Positions 53,670-62,025 of a stretch of DNA of 64,000 bases are shown here, piece after piece; the stretch's first letter is position 1; each line of letters opens with the position of its first letter. This DNA is from Methylomicrobium sp. (GTDB lineage Bacteria > Pseudomonadota > Gammaproteobacteria > Methylococcales > Methylomonadaceae), in NCBI GenBank assembly GCA_018333785.1, contig JAGXSU010000008.1, positions 1-64,000 of the forward strand. The letters are read 5' to 3'. The position numbers were made by a program, and so were the translations under genes. The notes under the pieces are model-generated. The model made no database searches. It was not told the DNA's origin and saw only the letters and a list, made by a program, of their open reading frames with translations.

Positions 53670-54554
53670 ATGCGCGTATTTAACTTAATGACTGTTGTGC
53701 TGATATTGTTGTTTTCAACGGCCATCAATGCCGATGAAGCCAAAATGAATGCTGCCGGTTTACGAAAAATGGCTCAATCCTATGAACATGGGCATGGCGT
53801 TAAAAAAAGCTACGATCAGGCTTTTGGGCTTTATTGCAAGGCTGCCCTGATGGGTGATGCGATGTCGGCTTACAACATGGGTTTTATGTATTTCAATGGA
53901 CGCGGTGTAGCCCGTGATATACCGCTGGCTATTTATTGGTTTAAGAAATCAGCAGAAACAGGCGATATTTATGCCAAAAGAATGTTGGTTAAATTTCGCG
54001 GTATTGCGGCCAGAAAAGATGAATCCTGCCAGCCGGACCCGATTATTGAAGCGAGCGCTGAGCCGGTTAATCAGGTCAAATTGGTCGCAAATCCCAAGCG
54101 GGATAAAGTTATTGCCTGGGTCAATCAAATTGCGCCGCATTACGGTATCGATCCTCAGTTGGTTATGGCCGTCATTCAGGCAGAATCAGCTTTTAACACC
54201 CAGGCACTGTCCAATAAAAATGCCCAGGGCCTGATGCAGCTAATACCGGCTACAGCAGAGCGCTTTGGCGTTAAAGACAGTTGGAATCCGGTTCAAAATA
54301 TCAAGGGTGGAACGGCCTACCTGCATTGGTTGATGCGGCATTTTGCCGGGAATGTTGAGCATGTTCTTGCGGCATATAATGCGGGGGAGGGCGCAGTTGA
54401 AAGATACCAAGGCATTCCGCCTTACCAGGAAACCCAAAATTACGTAAAACGCATCTTGTCCAATTATCAAAAAAAATCTCATCCTATCCCACCGGAGCAT
54501 CCCGAAAAGTTTGATCTGGCCAATGTCAATACACTACAAGTTTCCAATTTGTAA
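53670..54554 (+). CDS. Lytic transglycosylase with N-terminal Sel1-like repeats
   Basis: The protein is 294 residues from ATG 53670, where a signal peptide starts (MRVFNLMTVVLILLF...INA) behind AAGGTG. Residues about 28-105 hold two Sel1-type TPR repeats (MAQSYEHGHGVKKSYDQAF, YNMGFMYFNGRGVARD). The C-terminal half is a soluble lytic transglycosylase (SLT) domain: IAPHYGIDPQLVMAVIQAESAF with the catalytic Glu in QAES, then NAQGLMQLIPATAERFGV and VLAAYNAGEGAVERYQGIPPY. It cleaves peptidoglycan in the periplasm with anhydro-muropeptide formation. The Sel1 repeats probably bind a partner protein. It appears monocistronic. Confidence 0.92.
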   Translation: MRVFNLMTVVLILLFSTAINADEAKMNAAGLRKMAQSYEHGHGVKKSYDQAFGLYCKAALMGDAMSAYNMGFMYFNGRGVARDIPLAIYWFKKSAETGDIYAKRMLVKFRGIAARKDESCQPDPIIEASAEPVNQVKLVANPKRDKVIAWVNQIAPHYGIDPQLVMAVIQAESAFNTQALSNKNAQGLMQLIPATAERFGVKDSWNPVQNIKGGTAYLHWLMRHFAGNVEHVLAAYNAGEGAVERYQGIPPYQETQNYVKRILSNYQKKSHPIPPEHPEKFDLANVNTLQVSNL

Positions 54555-54785
54555 AAGTTTTTTACAGTCAGTCATTTTTGCCTCAAATTTGGAATATTCG
54601 AGGCCCCCGCGAATAAAAATCTTGTAACTATTCAACATTTTTTATCGGATTGGCGCAGGCAAACCCGGTAAATAATTAGTATGCGTGATTTAAGAGTCTC
54701 ACTGAATTGTCATAAATTTTTACAGTATCAGTTTTGATTCCCGTTAAAATGATCCGTTTTTCTTGCTTCGGTACTGCGGACATCC

Positions 54786-55484
54786 ATGGCCAATTTTAAA
54801 ACACATCTTTCAGTCGCTACGTTTGCAAGTACTGCCTTTGCCGGTGGTTTGTTCCAGATTTCAGCGGTCGATGCCGTTGATATCCCGAGATTGATCTTTT
54901 TTGGCGTCATGGGCGGCTTATTGCCTGATGTTGATGCCGAAAATTCAGTACCGGCCAGACGCCTTTTTAATAGTTTGGCATTTTTAGCCGCAGGATTGAT
55001 TTTATCCCGGCAAACGAATCAGATGCCTGCAGAGCAATTGTTTTCTTATGCTCTCATTGCCGCGTTGCTGGTTCGATATCCTTTATTTTATGTATTTCGG
55101 AAAACAACCAAACATCGGGGCGTTTTTCATTCTTTGTTGGGGGCGCTTTTTTTCGGCTTTCTGGTTACCTGTCTCAGTCATTGGTTTTTGGATTGGGACA
55201 ACCTGCAGTCCTGGTATAACGGGATCTTTATTGGTTTTGGTTTTATTGTTCATTTATGCCTGGATGAAATTTATAGCGTCAATTTATCCGGATTAAGAAT
55301 GAAAAAGTCATTTGGCACGGCTTTAAAGTTATTCAGTTATAACGATATGCTTGCATCTGGTTTATTGCTGGTGGCAGTGATTGCTTTAATGTCTGTCACG
55401 CCTTCAGCCGAGTCTTTAGGCCAGGCGTTTACAAAGTCTGACTGGAAATCGGTGGGACGGATTGGACATGGACTGTTCAAATAG
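54786..55484 (+). CDS. YdjM-like inner-membrane metal-dependent hydrolase (DUF457)
   Basis: The 232-residue protein has four or five membrane segments and the DUF457/YdjM pattern: N-terminal ANFKTHLSVATFAS, GGLLPDVDAENS (about 47-58), TKHRGVFHSLLGALFF (about 110-125) and FIVHLCLDEIYSVN (about 155-168). The His and Asp residues in these blocks probably coordinate metal in the membrane. E. coli YdjM is LexA-controlled; I see no clear SOS box here. The actual substrate is unknown. The AT-rich stretch upstream shows no gene. Confidence 0.85.
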   Translation: MANFKTHLSVATFASTAFAGGLFQISAVDAVDIPRLIFFGVMGGLLPDVDAENSVPARRLFNSLAFLAAGLILSRQTNQMPAEQLFSYALIAALLVRYPLFYVFRKTTKHRGVFHSLLGALFFGFLVTCLSHWFLDWDNLQSWYNGIFIGFGFIVHLCLDEIYSVNLSGLRMKKSFGTALKLFSYNDMLASGLLLVAVIALMSVTPSAESLGQAFTKSDWKSVGRIGHGLFK

Positions 55485-55500
55485 GGGACTCGGACAAGTC

Positions 55501-55965
55501 TCATTTGCCGTTCCAGGGCATGATCGGAACCGTTGAAATGCTATTTGCCGGGGCACCATCAATTAACAAGCGGCTGATGGCGACATAGATCAGCGTATTT
55601 CTTTTTGAATCATAGAGACGATTCACACGGGTTTCCTTAAACAGGATGGACGTGTTTTCGCTGAAAGCCGTTTCATTTTCCGGCAATTTTCCATTGATAA
55701 CGATGGGCCCCACTTGACGGCAGGCTATCGAAAATTGAGAAGGATCTTCAGCGACCCCCAGTGTTCCTGCAATACCTCCGGTTTTCGCCTGACTGATATG
55801 GCAAGTCACGCCTTGTACTTTAGGGTCATCAAAAGCCTGTATACAGACTTTGTGGTTAGCTCCTATAAGTTTCCACGCCGTTGTGACACAGCCGATTTCT
55901 TCCGATTGAACTGTTGGTGATAAAAAACTGAGAACTAATGTTAACGATGCAAGCGCTTGTTTCAT
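55501..55965 (-). CDS. creA: CreA family exported protein
   Basis: The 154-residue protein has a signal peptide (about 1-21). It carries the CreA blocks EEIGCVTTAWKLIG, HKVCIQAFDDPKVQGVTCHISQAKTGG, SQFSIACRQVGPI, FKETRVNRLYDSKRNTLIYVAISR and a final STVPIMPW. CreA is a conserved periplasmic protein of unknown activity. Four cysteines could pair. It is convergent with the YdjM-like gene. Confidence 0.9.
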   Translation of the reverse strand: MKQALASLTLVLSFLSPTVQSEEIGCVTTAWKLIGANHKVCIQAFDDPKVQGVTCHISQAKTGGIAGTLGVAEDPSQFSIACRQVGPIVINGKLPENETAFSENTSILFKETRVNRLYDSKRNTLIYVAISRLLIDGAPANSISTVPIMPWNGK

Positions 55966-56381
55966 AGAAATGACGAATGAGTGGAAAGAATAGGTTGGAT
56001 TGTATCAATAAATATTGAGATCAGGTATTGGATCACAGCGATCTTAATAAGGATCACATTTAAATCAGATTTGCAATTGTTGGGAGTCGGTTAGTTGAAA
56101 AGGATTCTGAAAAAAAGAAATACCGGAAAGCTACGGGAGGGTTATTGACGCGTCCTTTAAAATCAAGCAACGGCTGTCTCAATTCAAAGACGGTTTTATT
56201 TTGGCTGATTATGAGCTATGGTTACCTCACTGTCAGCATGCTTATTTGCTTGATGAATATTATTAAGTTATTGAAATAATAAAAGTAAAGTTGCATTTAA
56301 CGGATTCCGGTCAGCAAGTTGGATAAATAGACGCTTTGGAATTTTTTACAGGCATAAAATACGGGAAACAACCCTGCCCAC
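55966..56381. other. Intergenic region without a gene
   Basis: This AT-rich region of 416 bp lies between divergent creA and motA. A 45-codon open stretch (about 56130-56267) ends at a TAA without a convincing start or ribosome site; it may be the remnant of a gene but matches nothing I know. Confidence 0.35.
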
Positions 56382-57143
56382 ATGGATTTTGCTACTATTT
56401 TCGGCCCTTTTGTTGCTGTAAGCGCCATCGCAATCGCCTTTGTACTGGATGAAGGCAATCCGGTATCGTTAATCAATTGGCCGTCTTTTATTTTGGTCAT
56501 AGGCGGAACGCTGGGTGCTACTATGGTCGCTTACCCGTTAAAACAATTTGTGATGCTGCCGATTTTTTTCTGGCAAAACTTTAAAACTGATCCACTAAAT
56601 CCGCAGGAACATATCGATCTTTTTGTGAATTTGGCCGATAAAGCGCGTAGGGGAGGCATGCTGGCATTGGAAGAAGAGTTACCGTCGATTGATGATCCCT
56701 TTATTCGCAACGCATTAATGCTGGTTATAGATGGCGTAGATATGGATGGGGTTAGGCAGGTGCTGGAAAACGATAATGACATTACGTCCCAGCGTCATCA
56801 TGTCGGTATTGCCATGATGTCAACCATGGCAGGAGTTGCTCCTGCGATGGGAATGATAGGCACTGTGGTCGGTCTGATTGGCGTCATGGGCCATCTATCC
56901 GATCCTTCCCAATTAGGGCCTTCAATTGCAGTGGCATTTTTAACGACGCTATATGGCTCTTTGATGGGTAATCTCATTTTCAGTCCGATGGCAAACAAAC
57001 TTAAACAGAAAGATAAAGAGGAAATATTTATCAGAGAGTTAATTATTGAAGGTATTTTAGCCTTACAGGAAAGCGAGAATCCCCGAATGATCAGACAAAA
57101 ACTGGAATCGTTTTTGCGCCCGAGTCTGCGTTCCCAAAATTAA
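56382..57143 (+). CDS. motA: MotA-type flagellar stator protein (orphan)
   Basis: The 253-residue protein has four transmembrane segments and the MotA/PomA pattern: VSLINWPSFILVIGGTLGATMV (helix 2), a cytoplasmic loop with LADKARRGGMLALEEEL, then MMSTMAGVAPAMGMIGTVVGLIGVM (helix 3) and SIAVAFLTTLYGSLMGNLIF (helix 4). The PAMGMIGTVVGLI block is that of PomA-like sodium/proton stators. MotB should be directly downstream, but here the next gene is on the other strand and overlaps the stop by 4 bp. No flagellar gene is in the window. Either motB is elsewhere or the protein pairs with another partner. Confidence 0.88.
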   Translation: MDFATIFGPFVAVSAIAIAFVLDEGNPVSLINWPSFILVIGGTLGATMVAYPLKQFVMLPIFFWQNFKTDPLNPQEHIDLFVNLADKARRGGMLALEEELPSIDDPFIRNALMLVIDGVDMDGVRQVLENDNDITSQRHHVGIAMMSTMAGVAPAMGMIGTVVGLIGVMGHLSDPSQLGPSIAVAFLTTLYGSLMGNLIFSPMANKLKQKDKEEIFIRELIIEGILALQESENPRMIRQKLESFLRPSLRSQN

Positions 57144-57724
57144 AGTTTCGTTTCCTCCCGGATTGATTTCAGTACGTTCAAAAGTGAACGCACATTGGAT
57201 CGAGGCTCAGTCAAGAAAAAGGTTATCGCCATCTCTTCGATGGCTGCAGTAATACACAGGATCGCGGCAATTCGAAAAGGCCAGATAGGGCCGTCCAGAA
57301 ACATCAGAAATAAACTGCTTCCCATAGCCGCCGCTGCAGCTTTTACCGTCCAGGTGTGATAACAGGTAAAACTGCCGAATTTGATTAACCCAAAAACGGT
57401 AGGCAATAAACAACTGGCAATAACCAGCGCAACATAAAACCACTCCTGTTCGACAATTTCAGGCCATAGCCACCAACAGCAGACAGCGATGGTCAGATAA
57501 TTCACCACATCCGCACAACTGTCCAATATGGCGCCAAATTCCGAGACTTGCCCCATCATTCTTGCGACCCAGCCGTCCAATAAATCGGTTAAAAAGGCAA
57601 GGGCCAACAAGCCCATAAAAGCCAATCCGTATCCGTGCCATGCCAGCCATAATAAAGCGGGTGCAGCAACAAATCGAAAGCCGGTCAGTAAATTGGGTAA
57701 TGTTAATCGGGATGGCTTTTTCAT
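57140..57724 (-). CDS. CDP-alcohol phosphatidyltransferase family protein
   Basis: The protein is 194 residues from ATG 57724, which overlaps the TGA of the upstream gene (ATGA); the frame extends further but that part is shadow. It has the CDP-alcohol phosphotransferase signature as DLLDGWVAR, then G-A-I-L-D-S-C-A-D (DG-x2-AR-x8-G-x3-D-x3-D), with about six membrane segments. Enzymes of this family join a CDP-activated lipid to an alcohol such as glycerol-3-phosphate, serine or inositol. The acceptor here is unknown. It sits in an operon with an EEP-type hydrolase and a CarS-like CDP-lipid synthase, which suggests a dedicated lipid pathway. Confidence 0.85.
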   Translation of the reverse strand: MKKPSRLTLPNLLTGFRFVAAPALLWLAWHGYGLAFMGLLALAFLTDLLDGWVARMMGQVSEFGAILDSCADVVNYLTIAVCCWWLWPEIVEQEWFYVALVIASCLLPTVFGLIKFGSFTCYHTWTVKAAAAAMGSSLFLMFLDGPIWPFRIAAILCITAAIEEMAITFFLTEPRSNVRSLLNVLKSIREETKL

Positions 57725-58473
57725 AGTTCGAATAAGCCGGCTAAGGGTGCATGGTCGGAAAGAGCATGCCATGGAGAATGGGCCAGCCGATTGCAAGAAA
57801 GTGGCGTTAAGCCCCGAAAATAAATCCTGTCCATGGTTAAAACCGGTAACCATGCCGGATAAGTTTTCGCGTAACGGCCATGAGTCGTTTTGAAAACCTC
57901 TTTAAGTCCCAGGTACTCATAAAAATGGCGATCAGCGTGGCCCAGCCAGTCATTAAAATCACCGGCAACGATCAAGGGCGCGTCATGAGGCACATGAGAT
58001 TCTATCCGCTGACAAAGGCGTTCAAGTTGAAGGCGGCGTTCTTTTCCGGTTAATCCGAAATGAATGCAAACCACATGCAAAGGCTGAACATCAGGTTTAA
58101 CCCGGATTACGCCGTGTAACAAGCTCCGACTGGCCCAGGAGAAAGGAGAAACATTGATGTTTTCGAAGCTTTCAAAGGGGTATTTACTTAATAGGGCATT
58201 GCCGTGGTGACCGGCAGTATAGATCGCATTTTTACCGTATGCATAATGAGGCCAGACGCCCTCTGCGATAAATTCGACCTGCGGACGGTCCGGCCAATCC
58301 GGAACGTGTTTTTCTTTATGTGCATGTTCACCCTGCATTTCCTGAAGAAACAGCAAGTCTGCATCGGCTTCAATCAAAGCTTCACGGATTTGATGCAAGA
58401 CAAAGCGCCGGTTTCCAACATTGAAGCCTTTGTGGATGTTGTAGGTCAATACGCGAAAGGTGTTGTCAGTCAT
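57721..58473 (-). CDS. Endonuclease/exonuclease/phosphatase (EEP) family hydrolase
   Basis: The 250-residue cytoplasmic protein has EEP-fold motifs LTYNIHKG (8-15), LLFLQEMQG (about 41-49, metal-binding Glu), the active-site His in VCIHFGL, GDFNDW (about 170) and LSDHAPLAG near the end. The family includes nucleases, sphingomyelinases and lipid phosphatases. Its place between a CDP-lipid synthase and a CDP-alcohol transferase favours a phospholipid or phosphodiester substrate over DNA, as inference. Spacing is 9 nt from the upstream gene and overlapping downstream. Confidence 0.85.
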   Translation of the reverse strand: MTDNTFRVLTYNIHKGFNVGNRRFVLHQIREALIEADADLLFLQEMQGEHAHKEKHVPDWPDRPQVEFIAEGVWPHYAYGKNAIYTAGHHGNALLSKYPFESFENINVSPFSWASRSLLHGVIRVKPDVQPLHVVCIHFGLTGKERRLQLERLCQRIESHVPHDAPLIVAGDFNDWLGHADRHFYEYLGLKEVFKTTHGRYAKTYPAWLPVLTMDRIYFRGLTPLSCNRLAHSPWHALSDHAPLAGLFEL

Positions 58474-58482
58474 GGGGTCATT

Positions 58483-58986
58483 TCAATAAGGACGTTTGCG
58501 AATATGCAGCCGGTATAGAATCGGCGAGAGAAATTCTTCGATCATAAAAAAAAGCACCATGACAACCGTAATGTCAGGCCAGTCCAAACCCATGGATAAT
58601 CTTAAAAACCATAAAGGTATCAGTGACTCGGGGACTGTGTCGAGTCCTCTCGCCCGGCTGCTTTCGATCAATCCGCATCTTCGCTTGATAAAGCTTGCCA
58701 ATAAATCGCCGCTCATCGTCAATAAGCCGAACAGCATTCCGGTCCAAAATCCAAATCCTAAAAGCAACGATGCGCAGCCGCCCAAGCCGGATGAAAATAC
58801 GATACCGCGCCAGGTTTTTGAACGGCCGAACACAGGCCGCCCATCACCTAAACACAGGCCATTGTCCACCGGCCATGCAAAGCGTTTTCCCATAAGCTTG
58901 GAAGCTATAACCGGTGCGCCGTTGGCTGCCAGCAAAAGAATTAATGCGTGAATTATACCGTTCCAATGAAATGCGGATGCAGTCAT
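58483..58986 (-). CDS. CDP-archaeol synthase-like protein (CarS/DUF46 family)
   Basis: The 167-residue membrane protein has four or five helices and the family block DGRPVFGRSKTWRG (about 48-61). It also has LTMSGDLLASFIKRR (about 90-104) and ESLIPLWFLR. In archaea this family transfers CMP from CTP to archaetidic precursors. Bacterial homologues have no established role but resemble CdsA. It is first in a three-gene operon with an EEP hydrolase and a CDP-alcohol phosphatidyltransferase, which would use a CDP-activated lipid. The promoter should lie in 58990-59090, shared with the divergent ABC exporter. Confidence 0.83.
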   Translation of the reverse strand: MTASAFHWNGIIHALILLLAANGAPVIASKLMGKRFAWPVDNGLCLGDGRPVFGRSKTWRGIVFSSGLGGCASLLLGFGFWTGMLFGLLTMSGDLLASFIKRRCGLIESSRARGLDTVPESLIPLWFLRLSMGLDWPDITVVMVLFFMIEEFLSPILYRLHIRKRPY

Positions 58987-59119
58987 TTAAAAAGTCTCTT
59001 CAACCTCTGTTATTGAGCCATCTTAACCGATTTTAAATGGCGACCTAAACTTTAGCGAGCATGAGCCGTCCTGTATTAAGTATTGCTATATAATGCCGGT
59101 CCTAAGATTTGATAAAAAG

Positions 59120-60937
59120 ATGATGGCAAAAAAAATACCCGGTTCCACATTTAACAGGGCGGCTGAAGCGCCGCCACTGCCCGTCCACACGTTCAGTTTT
59201 ATCCTTTATTGTCTACGACAATTCAAGGCCTGGCTGGTGTTGATGATGGTGCTTGAAGCAGGACAGGCGGCAGGCAGCATTATGGTGCCCTACGCAATCA
59301 AAACACTCATGGATACGGTTGCCGCTCAACCTGCCGGTGCAGGATTGTGGGATGCTTTCCAGCAACCATTGTTACTCCTTGTGGGTTTGAATCTGGCGGA
59401 GATTGTTTTCAGCCGAAGCAGCGGTGCCGTGCTGATTATTGTGGGCCCTCGCTTGCGGCAACGCACCAGCCAACTGTTGTATGCCTATCTGCAACAGCAT
59501 GCGCCGCGTTATTTCGGAAATCATTTTGCCGGGGGACTTGCGCATCGCATCAGCGAAACGTCTATGAGTGTTAATCACACAACCTGGTCGGTATTGTTTG
59601 ATTTCTGGCCGATCATGATTACATTCACCGTTTCGGTTTCACTGTTGTTTCAGACCCATATAGAGTTAGGCGGGTTTGTCGGCGGCTGGATGTTGCTCTA
59701 CGTGGCCATCTCTTTTTGGCTTGCGACGCGTTGTCAGCCTTATGCGCAAAACTACGCCGCTACACGCAGTATGGTCAACGGTAAAATTGTAGATGCGGTA
59801 ACCAACATACTCAATGCCAAGTTGTTTGCTCGCCTTGATTTTGAACGCGAGTATCTGAACGGCTTTCTGGAAACCGAAGTTCAGGCAGGGCGGCGGACAT
59901 TCTGGTATATGGAACGGGTGCGCTGGTTTCAGTTTATCGCCGCTGCGTCATTAAAAATCGGCACTATCGGTTATGCGCTGATGCTCTGGCGCGAAGGTGC
60001 CATCAGCGTCGGTGATTTTGCGATGAGTACAGGTTTGGCCTTGTTGATTATCGGCGATGCGCGCAATCTGACCCGGCGATTTCTGGAATTTTTTGAATAC
60101 ATAGGCAATGTCGCCAACGGGGTAGAAACGATCATTAAGCCGCACGAAATAGTCGATGTGCCGGATGCCAAACCCATGCAAATTTCCCGTGGACGGATAG
60201 AGTTTCGTGATGTGTGTTTTGCCTATGAGTCCAACCGGCCTGTATTTGAGCATCTGAATGTCGTGATCGAATCAGGGGAACGGGTCGGATTGGTCGGCTT
60301 TTCAGGGTCGGGAAAATCGACGTTTGTCAGTCTCATATTGCGTAATTTTGAACCGCAGTCAGGGCATATTTTGATCGATGACCAGGACATAGGCCAGTCG
60401 ACTCAGGATTCTCTTCATCACCAGGTCAGTTTGATTCCCCAGGACCCTAGTCTGTTTCATCGCAGTTTGAAAGAAAATATCGGTTACGGCCGTTTGCATG
60501 CGAGTGATGCCGAGATACAGGAAGCTGCACGCCAAGCCAACGCCGATAATTTTATAGAGGCTATTCCCGAAGGCTATGATTCATTGGTCGGCGAGCGCGG
60601 TGTCAAGTTGTCCGGCGGTCAGCGTCAACGCATCGCAATAGCGAGAGTGATGTTGAAGGATGCGCCCATACTGATTCTCGATGAAGCCACATCCAGTCTG
60701 GATTCGGTCACAGAAAAAACGATTCAGGATAATCTGGACAGTGCGATGGGGCGAAAGACCGTAATCGCCATAGCACATCGTCTATCGACTATTGCGCATC
60801 TGGACAGGATTCTGGTGTTTGATCAGGGGCGTATCGTTGAAGACGGTACGCATCACGATTTGATGGCGCTAAAAGGCTTTTACCATCGGCTATGGACCAT
60901 GCAAGCCGGAGGCTTTCTACCGGATGGTCAGGATTAA
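59120..60937 (+). CDS. ABC exporter (fused membrane and ATPase domains)
   Basis: The half-transporter is 605 residues from ATG 59120; the ATG at 59093 overlaps a TATAAT and is less likely. The six-helix membrane domain spans about 30-330 and the nucleotide-binding domain about 355-595. The ATPase has Walker A GFSGSGKST, Q-loop SLIPQDPSLF, signature LSGGQRQRIAIAR, Walker B ILILDEATSSLD and switch His in AIAHRLST. It works as a homodimer exporting lipid, peptide or drug substrates. There is no C39 peptidase domain and no HlyD partner, so it is not obviously the RTX secretion pump. The lipid-type operon runs divergently, so lipid export is plausible. Confidence 0.9.
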   Translation: MMAKKIPGSTFNRAAEAPPLPVHTFSFILYCLRQFKAWLVLMMVLEAGQAAGSIMVPYAIKTLMDTVAAQPAGAGLWDAFQQPLLLLVGLNLAEIVFSRSSGAVLIIVGPRLRQRTSQLLYAYLQQHAPRYFGNHFAGGLAHRISETSMSVNHTTWSVLFDFWPIMITFTVSVSLLFQTHIELGGFVGGWMLLYVAISFWLATRCQPYAQNYAATRSMVNGKIVDAVTNILNAKLFARLDFEREYLNGFLETEVQAGRRTFWYMERVRWFQFIAAASLKIGTIGYALMLWREGAISVGDFAMSTGLALLIIGDARNLTRRFLEFFEYIGNVANGVETIIKPHEIVDVPDAKPMQISRGRIEFRDVCFAYESNRPVFEHLNVVIESGERVGLVGFSGSGKSTFVSLILRNFEPQSGHILIDDQDIGQSTQDSLHHQVSLIPQDPSLFHRSLKENIGYGRLHASDAEIQEAARQANADNFIEAIPEGYDSLVGERGVKLSGGQRQRIAIARVMLKDAPILILDEATSSLDSVTEKTIQDNLDSAMGRKTVIAIAHRLSTIAHLDRILVFDQGRIVEDGTHHDLMALKGFYHRLWTMQAGGFLPDGQD

Positions 60938-60944
60938 TAGACGG

Positions 60945-61116
60945 GTTACCGTGAAAGTACCGAACCGAAGAGGGAGTGGTTACCCGATCGACAGGTGTCG
61001 GAGGCAGGGAGCTACCGTCAAGACTACATGGACGTATTCACGGCGTCCTGTCCGCTCTCTTTCTCCTTAACACCTATTACTTTCATTTGACGGGGCGAAT
61101 GCAGGACTTTCATGAA
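60945..61116 (-). repeat. 175-bp intergenic repeat, copy B (inverse of copy at 38541-38715)
   Basis: The reverse complement of this segment matches copy A over nearly its whole length, including TTCATGAAAGTCCTGCATTC, AGGACGCCGTGAATACGTCC and CACCTGTCGATCG. Small insertions and deletions occur inside, for example near AAATGAAAGTAATAGGTG. It lies between convergent genes (ABC exporter and PRPP synthetase). Confidence 0.85.
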
Positions 61117-61144
61117 CGGTTAGGTCAAAAAGATCAGGTGATCA

Positions 61145-62020
61145 TCATAAAATAGATCTGACCGCCTCAGCCAATAAGGCATCAAGTCTGATACAAGAAG
61201 TGGAATGCCGGATACTGTCCGTGCACCAGATATCTTTGACACCTGCTGAGCGGATGGCGGTTTCAGCATCGTCACAGAATAAAGGATGGGTGATTGCCGC
61301 ATAGATTTCTGTCGCACCCGCTTTATGAAGTAAGTGAACCGTTTGGGTTAACGTTCGTCCGGTGCTGGCCATGTCGTCGATGATGACGACAGGATGGCCG
61401 CTAAAATTTCTGTTGGGCAAGGTGATTTTGACATCATGGTCACCGCGCCTGATTTTTTTTGCGATGCCATATTCGAAACCTATTTCTGTCGCGATATTTG
61501 CCACCCATTGCTCGGATTCACTGTCCGGTCCCAGCAAAACAGCATGATCCAGCTGCGATTTGAGATGGCTTCCAATGACACCGGAAGCAGAAAGGCTTAT
61601 CGCATTTTGCAACGGAATGGCTTGGTCCAAACGGGAAATGCGATGTAAATGAGGGTCGACAGTAATCACATCGTCGAACAGGTCGGCTAAAAGCTGGCCG
61701 ATAATCCTCTGACTGATTGCTTCGCCGGGGTTATTGGCAATATCCTGGCGCATATAACATAAGTATGGCGCGACCAGTGTGATGCGTTGGACGCCCTGCT
61801 TTCGGGCTGTTTTGGCGCAAAGCAACAGTTCGATCAGCTTATCGTTAGGATGGTCCAGACTCCGGAAAATGATGATATGGCGGGGCAACGCCGGTGGCAG
61901 CCGAACCAGACTTTCGCCGTCGGGAAAACGATGCAGAAACGTTTGAGAAATCGGAACATTAAGCTGGGTTGCCAGTCTTTGAGCCTGTTCCAGGTAATCG
62001 GGAAAAGCGAGTAGCAACAT
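61145..62020 (-). CDS. Ribose-phosphate pyrophosphokinase-like protein (PRPP synthetase family)
   Basis: The 291-residue protein is a little shorter than canonical Prs (about 315). ATP-site motif HRFPDGE is at about 30-36, the TLVAPYLCYMRQD flexible-loop start near 80, TVDPHLHR near 120, and the PRPP/ribose-5-phosphate loop IIDDMASTGRT near 215. The loop resembles archaeal or divergent Prs. It begins 5 nt after the stop of the phosphorylase gene, so the two form one operon. It could make PRPP from ribose-5-phosphate, or phosphorylate the ribose bisphosphate-type product of its partner in an unexplored way. It is probably a second copy, with the housekeeping prs elsewhere, as inference. Confidence 0.85.
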   Translation of the reverse strand: MLLLAFPDYLEQAQRLATQLNVPISQTFLHRFPDGESLVRLPPALPRHIIIFRSLDHPNDKLIELLLCAKTARKQGVQRITLVAPYLCYMRQDIANNPGEAISQRIIGQLLADLFDDVITVDPHLHRISRLDQAIPLQNAISLSASGVIGSHLKSQLDHAVLLGPDSESEQWVANIATEIGFEYGIAKKIRRGDHDVKITLPNRNFSGHPVVIIDDMASTGRTLTQTVHLLHKAGATEIYAAITHPLFCDDAETAIRSAGVKDIWCTDSIRHSTSCIRLDALLAEAVRSIL

Positions 62021-62025
62021 GGTAT

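Noticed and set aside
54704-54724. Possible second Pho box (TTGTCATAAATTTTTACAG) before the YdjM-like gene
   Set aside because: Only the first TGTCAT is present; the second half does not match at 11-bp spacing.
59120-60937. ABC exporter as the type I secretion pump for the RTX lipase
   Set aside because: It is 25 kb away, lacks a HlyB-type N-terminal peptidase-like domain and has no HlyD or TolC partner; a lipid or drug-type exporter fits better.
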